Shown here: piece by piece, positions 25,226-36,089 of the stretch | Layout of the letters: every line of letters begins with the position of its first letter | Position numbering within the stretch: the first letter of the stretch is position 1 | Source: Whalleya microplaca | Lineage: Eukaryota > Ascomycota > Sordariomycetes > Xylariales > Xylariaceae | Direction of reading: 5' to 3' | NCBI GenBank assembly: GCA_022497155.1 | Contig: MU385719.1 | Location: 682,001-746,000, forward strand | Length of the DNA stretch: 64,000 nucleotides | Notes under the pieces: generated by a model | Seen by the model: only the letters and a program-made list of their open reading frames with translations | What the model was told of the DNA's origin: nothing | Database searches by the model: none | Made by a program: the position numbers and the translations under genes

Positions 25226-26373
25226 ATGTCTAACTCAACTGGTCCCTTCTCGGGCATGTTCGCCATTACGCGAATGAAGGTCCTTCTAGTGCTCTCTCTC
25301 TCCATCACGTAAGTGAACACTCCAGGAAGCCGGCCAGCTCCCAGGATATTAATATTTTCTTCAGTTGGATGATTGCGAGCGCCTTGCCGAAGTATACACC
25401 CACGATCAAGGAAGAATTCAAGACGAGATTGGGCGAAGCACGGCAGAAGATTCCATCGGTAAAGATCGACTGGCACCCCAACCGACCGGGTGAGGATCCT
25501 CGGGACCGCTACAATGCCTCCAAAGTCGCCCTCCTGATCGAATCCCGGCCTATTCCACACCTTGTTCCCCAAATCCTCCATATGATCACGGTCGTACCTC
25601 CTGACTGGCGATTCCTGTTTATCGGATCTAACTTATCCGCTGCAAGCGTCGCCCGCAGCTACGCCACTAAGCATCAGCAAGCTATTGGAAAGTTGGACTT
25701 GATGGTACTTCCCGAGCCGTGGGAGATCGATAGCAAGGAAGATGTGCACCGCCTTCTAACGGATGTGCGCTTCTACGATGAATTCCTTCCCGGCGTTGAG
25801 TGGATTCTCAAGTATGAATACGATAGTATCCTATGCGCCAATTCGAACTCGAGCCTGAACTACTGGTTGCACTGGGACTGGGCTGGCGCCCCGAGGTAAG
25901 CCCACCTAAAATCGAAATTGCCATATGACGGTGGCTAATATCTAGGTATTGATAGAACCGAAGGTGATCGATTTTCCGGCAATGGCGGGCTCTCCCTTAG
26001 ACGCGTGTCTGCCATCAAGCGGATTCTGAAGTTCCAGTCGCGGTACAACGATACTAACCCTGAGGACGAATGGTTCGGGACCAGGGTCTGGGTCTTGCCT
26101 GGTGCTAAAGTCGCTGCCGGCACCGATGGTCAGTTGGCGGTTGAGGACACCTATATTCCGAACCCCATGGGCTTTCACGTTAAGAACGGTGGTGGTGTTC
26201 TTAACATGGACGTGTGGGGGCCCTCTCATCAGAGAAAGGCTATCTTTGATTATTGCCCTGAGCTAAGCCTGATTATGGACATGAAACTCGAGGCCGAAAG
26301 GTGCGAGGGAGATGAACTAGATGCCATGGAAGACCATGGAAGTGAAATATCTGGCACCACGGAAATGTCTTGA
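25226..26373 (+). CDS. DUF5672 glycosyltransferase-like type II membrane protein (B)
   Basis: Paralogue of gene A on the opposite strand. Exons 25226-25308, 25365-25895 and 25956-26373 give 343 residues. The third exon uses an acceptor inside GATAG, chosen because it is the only one that keeps phase and aligns APRTEGDRF with APWDPSGRF of gene A. A signal anchor MKVLLVLSLSIT-WMIASAL covers about residues 17-35. The domain has ASKVALLIESRP, VPPDWRF, YDSILCANS (D181, the same residue number as in A), WDWAGAP, SGNGGLSLRRV, PMGFH and FDYCPE. It is shorter than A, lacking most of the inserted Asn/Gly/Ser-rich loop between the GNGGLSLRR and PMG motifs. Substrate unknown. Confidence 0.85.
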
Positions 26374-28223
26374 TTCTAATCTACGTATTGGGGAAAGATA
26401 GCTAGGATTTCCAGGAAATGGGTCTTACAAGGGCAAGAAACTTTTAGAGTTGCTACTGATGGAGCATCAGACACAGCTTGCATGTACTTAGTTGGTCCTT
26501 TTTAGTAACATTGGCCTACATAAAATGTAAGGACACCCAATGGAGTACCACAATGAGACGAATCTCCTATGTACCAATCAAACTTACAAATGATATCGGA
26601 TGTACTCCTTCGTAAGTGCCTAATGATTGCCGCTGAATTTTCCAAGGGCAGGAGTCGTGATAACTATTGACCGCATAAACTGTTTGGTCTAAAAAAACAG
26701 CTCAAGCCTGAATGATAAATTCTTGTCACGTCTAAATTGGCAAGCCTACAGTCATCGTCTGAGGGCAAGCTTCTGCTACAGATCAACCGATTGTGCCAGT
26801 ATTTCAACTGAACTGATTGCTGCTCTGGACGGTTTCTTGGGAAATCACATGTATGCCTGCCCATATAAACATAAGATTAAAATTTCGAATGTGAAAATGG
26901 TAGGAACGGCAAGAAGTACACTCAAACAGCCAACCATTCTGCTAGGTAGGTTGATGTGCCTGTCCTCCAGACACCACAGAATCAACAGAATCAAAGTGAA
27001 TATTTAGGACATATAAAGGATATGAACTTGTGGCTATGAGTATGTTTTGTAAACTAGACGATTACGTTTGTCCTGTCAAGTTTTCACGTAGGGATCTTGC
27101 TTTAGAAAGGCTGATTGTAAAGGAAATTATCCTTTCCTGCTTGTAGATTGAGTCAACCAGAGTGCTTTGTCCAATGCTGAATCTTTGGTGATGTAGCCTA
27201 TCTATATAAGGCAGTAACTTGTCTGTATGGCATAGTCCAAGAAAACTTCTTTCGTTCACTCGTCTTGATCTTTAGATGATGGTGCTCTAAGGCCCCCCTT
27301 TTCTACTGTCAGCTATATATCACAAACAGATCAGAAATGTGAATTCTTTGATTGTTCCTTAGATCATATACTTTATAGAATCAACGAGTGGTGGAAAGGC
27401 AGTGTAGACAGTGCCCTTGCATTTTCATATGGGGATACTTAGTAGAGAATTTTACACCGTGCTGGTACGTTCTACTTACTCACCAATGTTTGTTTGGCGG
27501 TCCCACTTTATGAGCAGACATCATCAATGTTGTCGTCGTAAACGGCAAGTGCAGTATATGGGACGAAATTTAAGAACTGCAGACCGAGCAATTACCAGTA
27601 AATATTTATTTAGCTGACCCACTTCATAGGCCAAGATCACTAACGTCGTCGACATTGATGGCAGGTGCAGAATATAAGACCAATGAGAATCAGTTCACTC
27701 TCTGCTAAGATCTTGTAACTTCCAATTCCTGTTTGTTTATGATATATTATGTAGGTACATATATACAGCAATATTTTTATTTATGGCAAGATCAGTAAAT
27801 GGAGCTAGATCACATGGAGTCCCAAATTCTTCCATAAATACCGTGTTGCTGCCCACCCTCTCCTTGATCTCCCACCTCCCACCTTCATCATACCTGACAA
27901 CTGGACAATCATTCAGGTATCTCTCCACACACAACCATCTATCTTCGCCTCACATACACGACTCCCAACTGTTGTCAGTGGTTCACGCTAAGCAACTCTT
28001 GACCACATCCTTTCAAGCCCTTTAACTGTATGTTGAATTAGCTTGTCTTTGATTACTTCACAGAATTCAATCACTAATTACTCAGCGCAGTCAAGTCTTG
28101 TTGTTCATTCATCAGAAGCCCTGAGATATAGACAGTCCTCCGGTACGCCAATTCCAACCTCAAACTGTTAAGTAGAGTCTAGTTGCTAACTATCTATCAC
28201 GATATAGTCACGTCGATTTCATC
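26374..28223. other. Gene-poor region with a degenerate direct repeat
   Basis: No gene supported. Two related stretches of about 65 bp occur at 27502-27566 and 27618-27684 (separate entry). The right end is the promoter of the next gene. Confidence 0.4.
27502..27684 (+). repeat. Degenerate direct repeat, two units
   Basis: Units at about 27502-27566 and 27618-27684 share CCCACTT, an AGA/ATCA core, GTCGTCG, GGCA and GTGCAG-ATATA in the same order, roughly two thirds identical by eye. No coding or terminal-repeat features were seen. Confidence 0.35.
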
Positions 28224-28850
28224 ATGGCGCCACCATCAAGTGAAGATCAGGATAGAGAGGAGGAGATGATTCGGCAGTACCTCGCTGTGATCGATCCGGC
28301 CAACAGAACCCCGGGTCAAGTCAGAGACCTTCTCATTGCCGCTGCTTTACGAGACCGAGCAACTGCTGGCGACATTGCTCAGGCAGCTAGCCGTGCCCGA
28401 CGTGCCCAGGTCAGTAGTATTTTAAGTTTTTTAATATTGCTTAATCAACTTGGTCTGTTAATGTACTCGCTCCTGAGTCATTAAATCTGGAGTGGTGTCC
28501 CTTTTGTTTACACCCGACCATACTCCGAATAGTCTTAGATACTACTATACAAGACAATTTCTAACTTCTCCAAGCAGGGTCAAGCTGGTGCTCAAGCTGG
28601 TGCTCAAGCCGGTGCCGGAGCTGCAGCCAATGCAGCTGGTGGAGCTGGTGTTTCTGCTGCTGCAGCTGTTGGTGGCTCTGCTGCTGGAAGCTCTGGCGCT
28701 GTGAACGGTCGTCTAACTACGGAAAGTCCTGGCTCAGGTCGTGGTGCTGGAAGTCCACGTGGTTTGGGTCGTGGTGCTGCCTTTGGCGGTCGCGGTCGCG
28801 GTCGCGGCTTTGGCTTTGATGATGATGCTAGCCGTAATGGAGAGCAGTAA
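28224..28850 (+). CDS. Small uncharacterised protein with Ala/Gly-rich and Gly-Arg-rich tail
   Basis: Function unknown. Exons 28224-28409 and 28578-28850 are joined by a 168-bp intron (GTCAGT donor, CAG acceptor) to give 152 residues. The first exon encodes an acidic then helical segment (EEEMIRQYLAVIDPANRTPGQVRDLLIAAAL) ending in RARRAQ. The second begins with three GAQA repeats, passes through an Ala/Gly/Ser-rich linker and ends in a GRGAAFGGRGRGRGFGF segment like the RGG boxes of RNA-binding proteins, followed by an acidic DDDASRNGEQ end. There is no signal peptide or membrane helix. A nuclear or RNA-associated role is possible by composition only. The phases and codon use support a real gene. 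Confidence 0.6.
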
Positions 28851-29473
28851 TACGATACTTCTTTGACGATGACTCTATTCCCAACACAATTGTTAGGGAA
28901 TAGATGAGTCATGGAGGAGGTTAGGAACTGCGGCATAGGCATGGTATCACGAAGCAATGGGTGGATGGATTTTCGGCAACAACACATGCTTTTGCGTTGA
29001 TTTATCTTGATTTGCAAGCCCGATGCCATCAATAATTCAAGTTGTTCATTGATTTAAATTGCGCTGAAGTCTTGCTGAACACTGCGAGCCTGTTTTACTT
29101 TTGCATAATCTATCTATCGTGACAATCTCGGTGGTTAGCTGCCAAACACCTTATGCCTTGTATTGTCACCCGCTTGTTAAGTTTTGATATTAAGCTTTGA
29201 TATTATGATACTTGTGAATATTCTCTAGCGGTTTTTCCTTGATATCAATCCAAGTAATTGACTAATCCACAGATCTACCTGAAGCCATTTCCTGGACTCA
29301 AAGCCTGATAATTCGATGCTATAGGTAAGTTGCGGCAACTGATTGTAAACCAACGGGAGGAGGCTTGGTAGGACATTCACGAAAAAAACACAAACGAAGA
29401 GAAAAGGAACTCCTCAGTACCAGACGCACATGTACAGCAGTCTTCAGCTGAGGCAAATATCATCTATATGAGA
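28851..29473. other. Convergent spacer
   Basis: Separates two convergent genes; no gene seen. Confidence 0.5.
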
Positions 29474-30503
29474 TCAATTAGAACCCGTTAACTCGACAGG
29501 CTCTCTGTGCGCGTTCAACTCTAATATTATCCTCTGCTCCTCTAGCTCGTGGTCTGAAGTATGTTCTGCCAGCTCCCGGTTCTCTACACTCACCGGGGAT
29601 GGCTCGCTCTGTTGAATGGAGCGTCGCTTTCCTAGTATATATGCTACGCCAATAGCGCTAACAAGAAATAGAACGCCTATAGCTACACCTATACCAATAC
29701 CCACCTGGGCGCCTGTACTGAGGCCCGGGGGGTCATCTGTAGTGTAGCTACTTGTCGCGCTAGAGACTTGCCTAGTAGAAGTGATGTTGCTTGCCAGACT
29801 CTCGGTGCTTGTCATAATGGGGATGTTACTAATTGGCACAGCCAAGCTGCTTGTGGGCGAATTTGGTGTACTCGCTGCTGTCGTAGAAGCCACATTCCAA
29901 CTGAGGTCAGAAGCAGCCCTCCTCACGGCAAGACCTTTAGCAAAAAGTGGCTCCCCAGCAGGCGCAAAAGTCGATGTTGTGCCGATACTCGTTGGTAATC
30001 CACTCGTATACGATAGTACGTCGACAACGAAAGAACGGTCGGAGGTCAAGTTCGATTGACAGGCATTAGGGTCGGTATTTTCCCGACCTAAGCGACAGCC
30101 AAAGCCGCTTTTCCCATGGCACGCTCGTTAGTAACTCATTCTACATTTCTATCACCTACCACATTGCCTAACACATCATACCAAAGCCCGTTCTACTTCG
30201 CATTTTCCCATTCTTGCATACTACTACCCCTGATCGAAGATTCACATACCTAGGGCAACACACAGCAGCAGTAATGATAGAGCTCTCGGAGTTGACATCG
30301 ACGCTACAAGCGTAGGTATAGCCTGACTGACAGATACCCGGCGAATAGTAGTAGACATCTTGAGGCTGGAAGTTCGGTGGGAAACAGTTACTGACAGTTC
30401 CTTGCTGTAACCAATAGAGGCCTGTGGTGAGGCCCACATGTACGGACTGACAGCCGGTGCCGCTGGGCGTATATGTTGTTGTGAGAGCACCTAAGTTAGA
30501 CAT
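29474..30503 (-). CDS. Cys-rich single-pass membrane protein of a fungal-specific family
   Basis: Unnamed fungal family with an N-terminal Cys-rich region and one membrane helix. Exons 30250-30503 and 29474-30107 are joined by a 142-bp intron (GTATGT donor) to give 295 residues; joining restores CCPSGFGC at the exon boundary. The N-terminal domain begins LGALTTTYTPSGTGC and contains the YYSPGICQSGYTYAC signature that recurs in many Pezizomycotina proteins. A Ser/Thr-rich stretch is followed by a membrane helix at about 218-243 (GIGIGVAIGVLFLVSAIGVAYIL), GKRR, and a 50-residue acidic tail ending REPVELTGSN. There is no signal peptide from the ATG at 30503, so either the membrane helix directs topology or an upstream exon is missing. 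The role is unknown; surface location is inferred. Confidence 0.7.
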
Positions 30504-33500
30504 ATTTGTCGGGAAGGAAAAACGTTTTCCACTGATGATGGTGAAATCCAAATCCTTGTTGAACCATGGAGTCTTGGGGCAAATAAATCCCAGTGTCTGT
30601 AAGCCAAGACTCGTGTACTTTAATACTATCCCAAGGTCCTAAGACTTGAGAGGAGTATCGTTTCAGCTAATCAAGCCATACTAAGTTTTGACATGCGAAG
30701 ATGTAGTTTACACATAGGTACTGAATGCGCAACACGCCCCCAACTATCGTGCAGGGGATTGTCGTCGTAGACTTGAGGCTTCCTGGGTAGATTGCTAAAC
30801 ATGTGGCGGAGGGCTTCTGTCGTGGCACTAAGTTGAGAGCACAACTTTCTACAGAGGGGTATCGAAGCATTAAAATGCATTTCCAATCTCTCGGCTGTTA
30901 TTTTGGACACCTCGCGAACCGATCCGAATTTACTAGTCTTTATCGACATATAGGCATCTTAGTCTAAATATACAGGAATCAACAACTAGAGTAAGCTGAT
31001 AATGGACCTCGCAGTTATGGTGTCTAAATCTAGATGCTGAATATCTCTTGGTGGCCACATGGTTGTGTAGATGGCGCAGGCTAGCCCCTGGAATCATGCT
31101 AGTTTCTGCTGTGTTGAGTTACAGATGGTAAGCCGTTTCAGTGTGACATGTCTCATTGCTTATTATATGTGCCTGCCACATATGAACGTCATCTCTTGAT
31201 TAGGACGAGAGCATTGATGCACCTTCCAGTCTACATGATAAGAAACACCCATGCCATCTAACTTACTTCCATATAGAAACTCTACCATTAGCTGTCTCCT
31301 CACTTGCCACTACTTATCGACACGGAATGTATTTTATATATAGCCCCAAAATCGGCTTTGAAGGCCCCCAGACTTGCTTGTTTGGCTTAGGTGAGAACCG
31401 CCCCAATCCATATTTAGATATTGCCATCATGAACATTGCCCCAGTAATGGTCCTGGATACAATAATAACACTGCACTCATGGAACTCCTTGGCTGGCGTC
31501 CTTAACGAAGGACTGGGAAGAGGGGGTAGGCGAGGGTGGCGTCCGGATTGGCTTGCCATACTTCTCCTGTCTAATAGGCTGCTTGCTGGTGCGTAGTCTG
31601 ACTTCGATACTTGGCCGATTTGGGTCCGGCTTCTGCAATCCTAGCACTGGCGATCAAGTTCGATCCGATATCTGATCATGGTATTCCGTACATATCCAAC
31701 TGACAGCCCACCACTGATACCAGTACTGCCAATAACCACCGACTGAGTTCCACACAGGCCATGGATTAACGTGTTGAAGGGAATGAAATGATAGTAATGA
31801 ATTCATGATATTGCCTCTAGGGCGTGAGAGTATATGATGGACTGAACCAAATGTTGTAAACTGTCAAGCTGTATGGGGCAACCACACGCTTGCTAGTAGG
31901 TAATGAACGAACGGCTAAGGATAGTTCCCAACTTTGAAAAGAGACCAAACACGAGTGGAAAACGTCTTGATCACTTCCAGAAAGAGCACTTTTTGTAAAT
32001 TGCATGTGTAGGTCTGAATTGCTCGAGATAGTATGACTGAATACGCTTATGCAATGGAACATCTTCACCTGACTGGTTAGAACTAATACAGAAATCAAGA
32101 GTAAACAAACTTCTAGCTATAGTTCAAGTCTACGGCAGCAGATGGTATGAAGGGGTACTAACCGCATAATGTGGATGATGTTGAATGTTTTAATATATAT
32201 TTGTAATATATGAAGGCATAGTGTTTGAACGCGTTGCTGCGCGGGGCAAGTACCATCTATACACTGGATGCATTAAAAGCATCACACGCTATCACGTGGT
32301 GACCTACAGCCCGTGCAATGGATGGCCTGATGGTTTAATAATGAGTGCAATCACACTGGCCGTATATTTTTAGTAGACGGCTATATAATTCTCCAATTTC
32401 ACAGACCTTGTTCACGCCGTTGTTACTGGCTCATTGAAGCTATGTGACGTATTTGATCATAGCGATTCCTAAGAATTCTCGATCTATTAGAAGACACTTG
32501 CAGGGCGTATAAGGTGATGGCACGTTTCGTCCTGAAAATACAACATGTCGGATATGCAACGAAAAGCTGTTGCAGTCATGGAGGACTTGTTGCTTGCTGC
32601 TTGCTGCATGTCCAGCTGATCCAGTTCATGGCGGAAACAAACCTACCGAGACTCGTCACCCTTCTGAATGATCTACCTGCTCGCATCTCCTTGAGGTGCT
32701 ACATGTGTTCCCTATATTCTTAATAGAGCATGTAAGTTTGCTCAGTTATCTAACAGGTTCGCAAGCAGAGAAGTAACAATCCATCTCAATTAATATATTT
32801 ATTTTTTTCTGACTGCAGGCGGTAGACGAGAATTTTGATTGCTACTGATGCAGTACCGGGATCAGGACTCCTACAGGAACTGCCACGCAACGTAGGGGAG
32901 GTTGCTTTTAGGATATTTGCAAATTAATATCGCCCAGCACTCCAACCACAAGCTTGGAGGGCTGGATAACAGGGCGAGCCTTGGCGGGTTGAATGCAATC
33001 GATCCAAGGTTGTTCCCATCTGAGGAACGCTGGGTACCCCACAAAGCTCTTGTTGCACTGTCACATTCGCATATCATAACCGTACTCGGCCTCGAGGCTC
33101 ATTCTGCTGATAGTCTTAGGTTAGGAACCTGTCTATTTGTTGCTGCTGGTCTAGATTGCAAGGGTAAGGTTCATTGAGAGTCGTCTGGCACAGTGTTTCC
33201 GTTAAGTGAGATTCACACTACTTATGTGAATGTTTCGACGAAGACTATTGTCGAGTACAGCTTACTATGCAACGCGACCATTGTTGCTTGCATATAGTAC
33301 AAATCTCCCTCGCTGCAGCTCCAGGGTCCAGACGAAGCTTTTTTGAAACATTCAGCCTAGTTGTTCATCTGGGGTGTTCCCGTTGTATTCCGCCCAATTC
33401 TCATTACTCAATAAGCCCTATAACGCCACAAATCAAATGAAGCATCTCAATTCTCGTATTTGATTCACAATACGGGCCCACCTTTACACAACTCATCCTT

Positions 33501-33903
33501 TGGCGAATGATGACGACGACTACAGTCGCAATTCAATATGAGGAGGCTTTCAATATTTCCCATTCCTGACCTGATTGTGCAGGTGGCTTGCCCTCGATGT
33601 AGTATCCGGGTATATGGTGCTCCTCAAGTGGTTGGCTACCTAAGCTCCGATCCGGATGCCGTAACTTCCAAGGCTCTGCAGCTATCGCTTAATTCAAAAT
33701 ACAACCGGCCGTACCTGACTTTAAATAACGACTATGTCTTAGATGTCGTCGTGGAAGATTAATCGAACATTTCGTGTTTAGGGTTTTGCTTGCCGACTCT
33801 CGCTCTCCTTATGCAAAGGACGATAGCTACGTAGACGTTCTCTAGAGGTTCATTGCTCTCAGCCACTCATTCCTTGGACGGACTAAGCTGCATTTTTACC
33901 ACA
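30504..33903. other. Long gene-poor region
   Basis: About 3.4 kb without a supported gene. A 74-residue plus-strand frame at 33538-33762 (starting MRRLSIFPIPDL) and a minus-strand frame at 31314-31559 are the longest; neither shows a recognisable domain or partner exon. The right end holds the chitin deacetylase promoter. Confidence 0.4.
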
Positions 33904-36089
33904 ATGCGCTGGCAGGTTGCCTTCGTCTTGGCCGCGTCCTACGCAAGCCAGGCGACTGCGCATGCGCATCCTGAGGCCCCTCATCATGCTCTGCCGAAGC
34001 TCGTAGGTGGCCGGAGGTTCTTGTCTGAGTTCGGAGGCAGAAAAAAATGGGAGTCCCGTTCAAATGCTTTCCAGGAAGTGGAAATGCCGCGACCTCGTGG
34101 GGAAGCTGACATAGGGGCACGGGGCGAGCTTGAAGAGCGTCAACGAAGTGGGAGATGCGGTGCGTCACGTGGTAGCTGTGCAGAGGGCTTGTGCTGTTCA
34201 GCTGAAGGGTAAGTTCAGGTTTAGTTTCACCCTTTAAATACATAACAGTTCCTTGCTAAACTGCCTAGATATTGTGGTTCAGGCGAAGACTATTGTACGT
34301 CGCCTGACTGCCAAATAAACTACGGCCCCGGATGCGATGGCAACCAAAAGCCTGATGGTACTGATACATCGACTATTGAACGTCCGAAACTGGGCAAAGT
34401 ATCCTATGGCGGAGCTGGTATCTACGACTGCGTGAATAATGGTGACATTGCCCTAACCTTCGATGATGGTCCCTGGGAATATACAAGCGACCTTCTCGAC
34501 AAGCTTGCAGTACGTATATATGCTCCATTGCCTAGTCTAAACTAAATATATATCAAGGAATATGAAGCAAAAGCCACGTTCTTTATTACCGGCAATAACC
34601 TAGGGAAGGGGAAAATCAATGACCCAGCGTACCCTTGGGCTGCCGTTATTCAGGTATAAGCAACTCATAATAATGTTATGAGTACGGAGTCTAACGACAT
34701 GCAGCGAATGGCCGCTGAGGGTCATCAAATCGCGAGCCATACGTGGTCACATGAAAACTTCACTCAGCTGAGCACAACCCAGGCACAAAATCAAGTCATC
34801 TGGAATGAGATCGCATTCAATGACATTCTCGGCTACTTTCCTACGTACCTGCGGTTAGCCTCCTCGGTGCCCTTCCGCAGCTTGCTTATACTAATTTCGC
34901 TGTAGACCCCCTTATTCCATCTGCGAAGCAGCCTGCCAGACCATGCTGGCTAACCTTGGATATCATGTCACCTACTTCGATCTAGATACCGAGGGATATC
35001 TGCACGATGATGTTAACGAGATTCAAGACAGCAAGGATATCTGGGACGATGCGGTAGACGGCTCCAGCCCCTGCGAAGATAGCTATCTGCAAATCGAGCA
35101 CGATATCCATTACCAGACCGTCTACAACCTCACAGATTACGTACTCAAGTCGCTATTTGACCATGGGTATAGGTCCGTCACCGTTGGAGAATGTCTTGGC
35201 GATGCACCTGAGAATTGGTACCGTGCCGGCACTGGTGACGTTCCGGAGTACACCTTTGTCCCTCGTGCGCCAACTGGGACGTGGGCTTGCTTGAGCTCTA
35301 CCAGCAGCCCTACGAGCACCACTTCGGTCCCTGCTCCGACTGGTAGTCTTGACGTCTCGACCGATGGTAGCTGCGGTAACGCTATTACTTGCGACGGCTC
35401 CGAGTTTGGGAACTGTTGTTCACAGTTAGTCAAGCCTTCATCTTCGTATTATACTCCTGCCCCCTTGACATTCGTATTCCCAAACCATGATTCCAGGTTC
35501 TCCCTTACTGGTTTGATAACTTCCCTGACGCTAACTTCGCAGACATGGCTGGTGTGGCACGTCTGATGATTATTGTGCTGATGGCTGCCAGCCGGCTTTC
35601 GGATCAGGCTGCTTAGCAGGTGCGCCCTCCTCCTCTCCCCCCGTCACTACAACAGCTACTGAGACGAAGACGAGCAGTAGCCAAAGCTTAACGACGACGA
35701 CGACGACGACTAAGACCTCGACCTCGAAGTCAACTAGCAGGTCTATCTCGACGTCAAGGTCAACGAGCAGATCCACGTCTACGTCCAGATCGACAAGCCA
35801 CTCGACCAGCCACTCGACCAGTCACTCGACCAGCCACTCAACTAGTCACTCGACTAGTCACTCGACTAGTCATTCGACCAGCAGAACCTCAACAACGACT
35901 CGGCAGACCGCGGCGACACCGGCACCGAACATCGTCGCGAGCCCAGACGGGACCTGTGGGCCAACGAGCGGTTATACATGCAATGGCAGCCTTCATGGCC
36001 TCTGCTGCAGCAGTAGCGGGCGCTGTGGGCTGCTGTGTCTAGTCGGAGATTGCTTACCGGGGTACGGAACCTGTCTCTTTTCCGAATGA
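33904..36089 (+). CDS. Secreted chitin deacetylase (CE4) with three CBM18 chitin-binding modules
   Basis: Predicted secreted enzyme that removes acetyl groups from chitin, giving chitosan in the fungal wall or hiding chitin oligomers from hosts. Six exons, 33904-34208, 34269-34509, 34558-34653, 34705-34853, 34906-35424 and 35543-36089, give 618 residues. Order: signal peptide (1-20), CBM18 at about 85-122, NodB deacetylase domain about 155-375, second CBM18 about 420-458, Ser/Thr-rich linker with seven STSH repeats, third CBM18 about 575-615. Catalytic motifs are TFDDGP (165-170), SHTWSH with H226 and H230 binding metal, RPPY (264-267) and IEHDIHY. The third CBM18 has a shortened, altered second half (GRCGLLCLVGDC) and may bind weakly. 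Confidence 0.92.
35790..35873 (+). repeat. Seven tandem 12-bp units encoding Ser-Thr-Ser-His
   Basis: Seven in-frame copies of a TCGAC(C/A/T)AG(C/T)CAC-like unit inside exon 6 of the chitin deacetylase. Third-position changes differ between units while the STSH peptide is kept, which suggests selection on the peptide. It lies in the Ser/Thr-rich linker. Confidence 0.9.

Noticed and set aside
31314..31559. Minus-strand frame with a hydrophobic segment
   Set aside because: Faintly like a membrane-protein end (AMFMMAISKYGLGR) but isolated, with no further exons.
33538..33762. 74-residue plus-strand frame before the chitin deacetylase
   Set aside because: Begins with ATG and ends with a clean stop but shows no domain or signal peptide; too short to separate from chance without transcript data.
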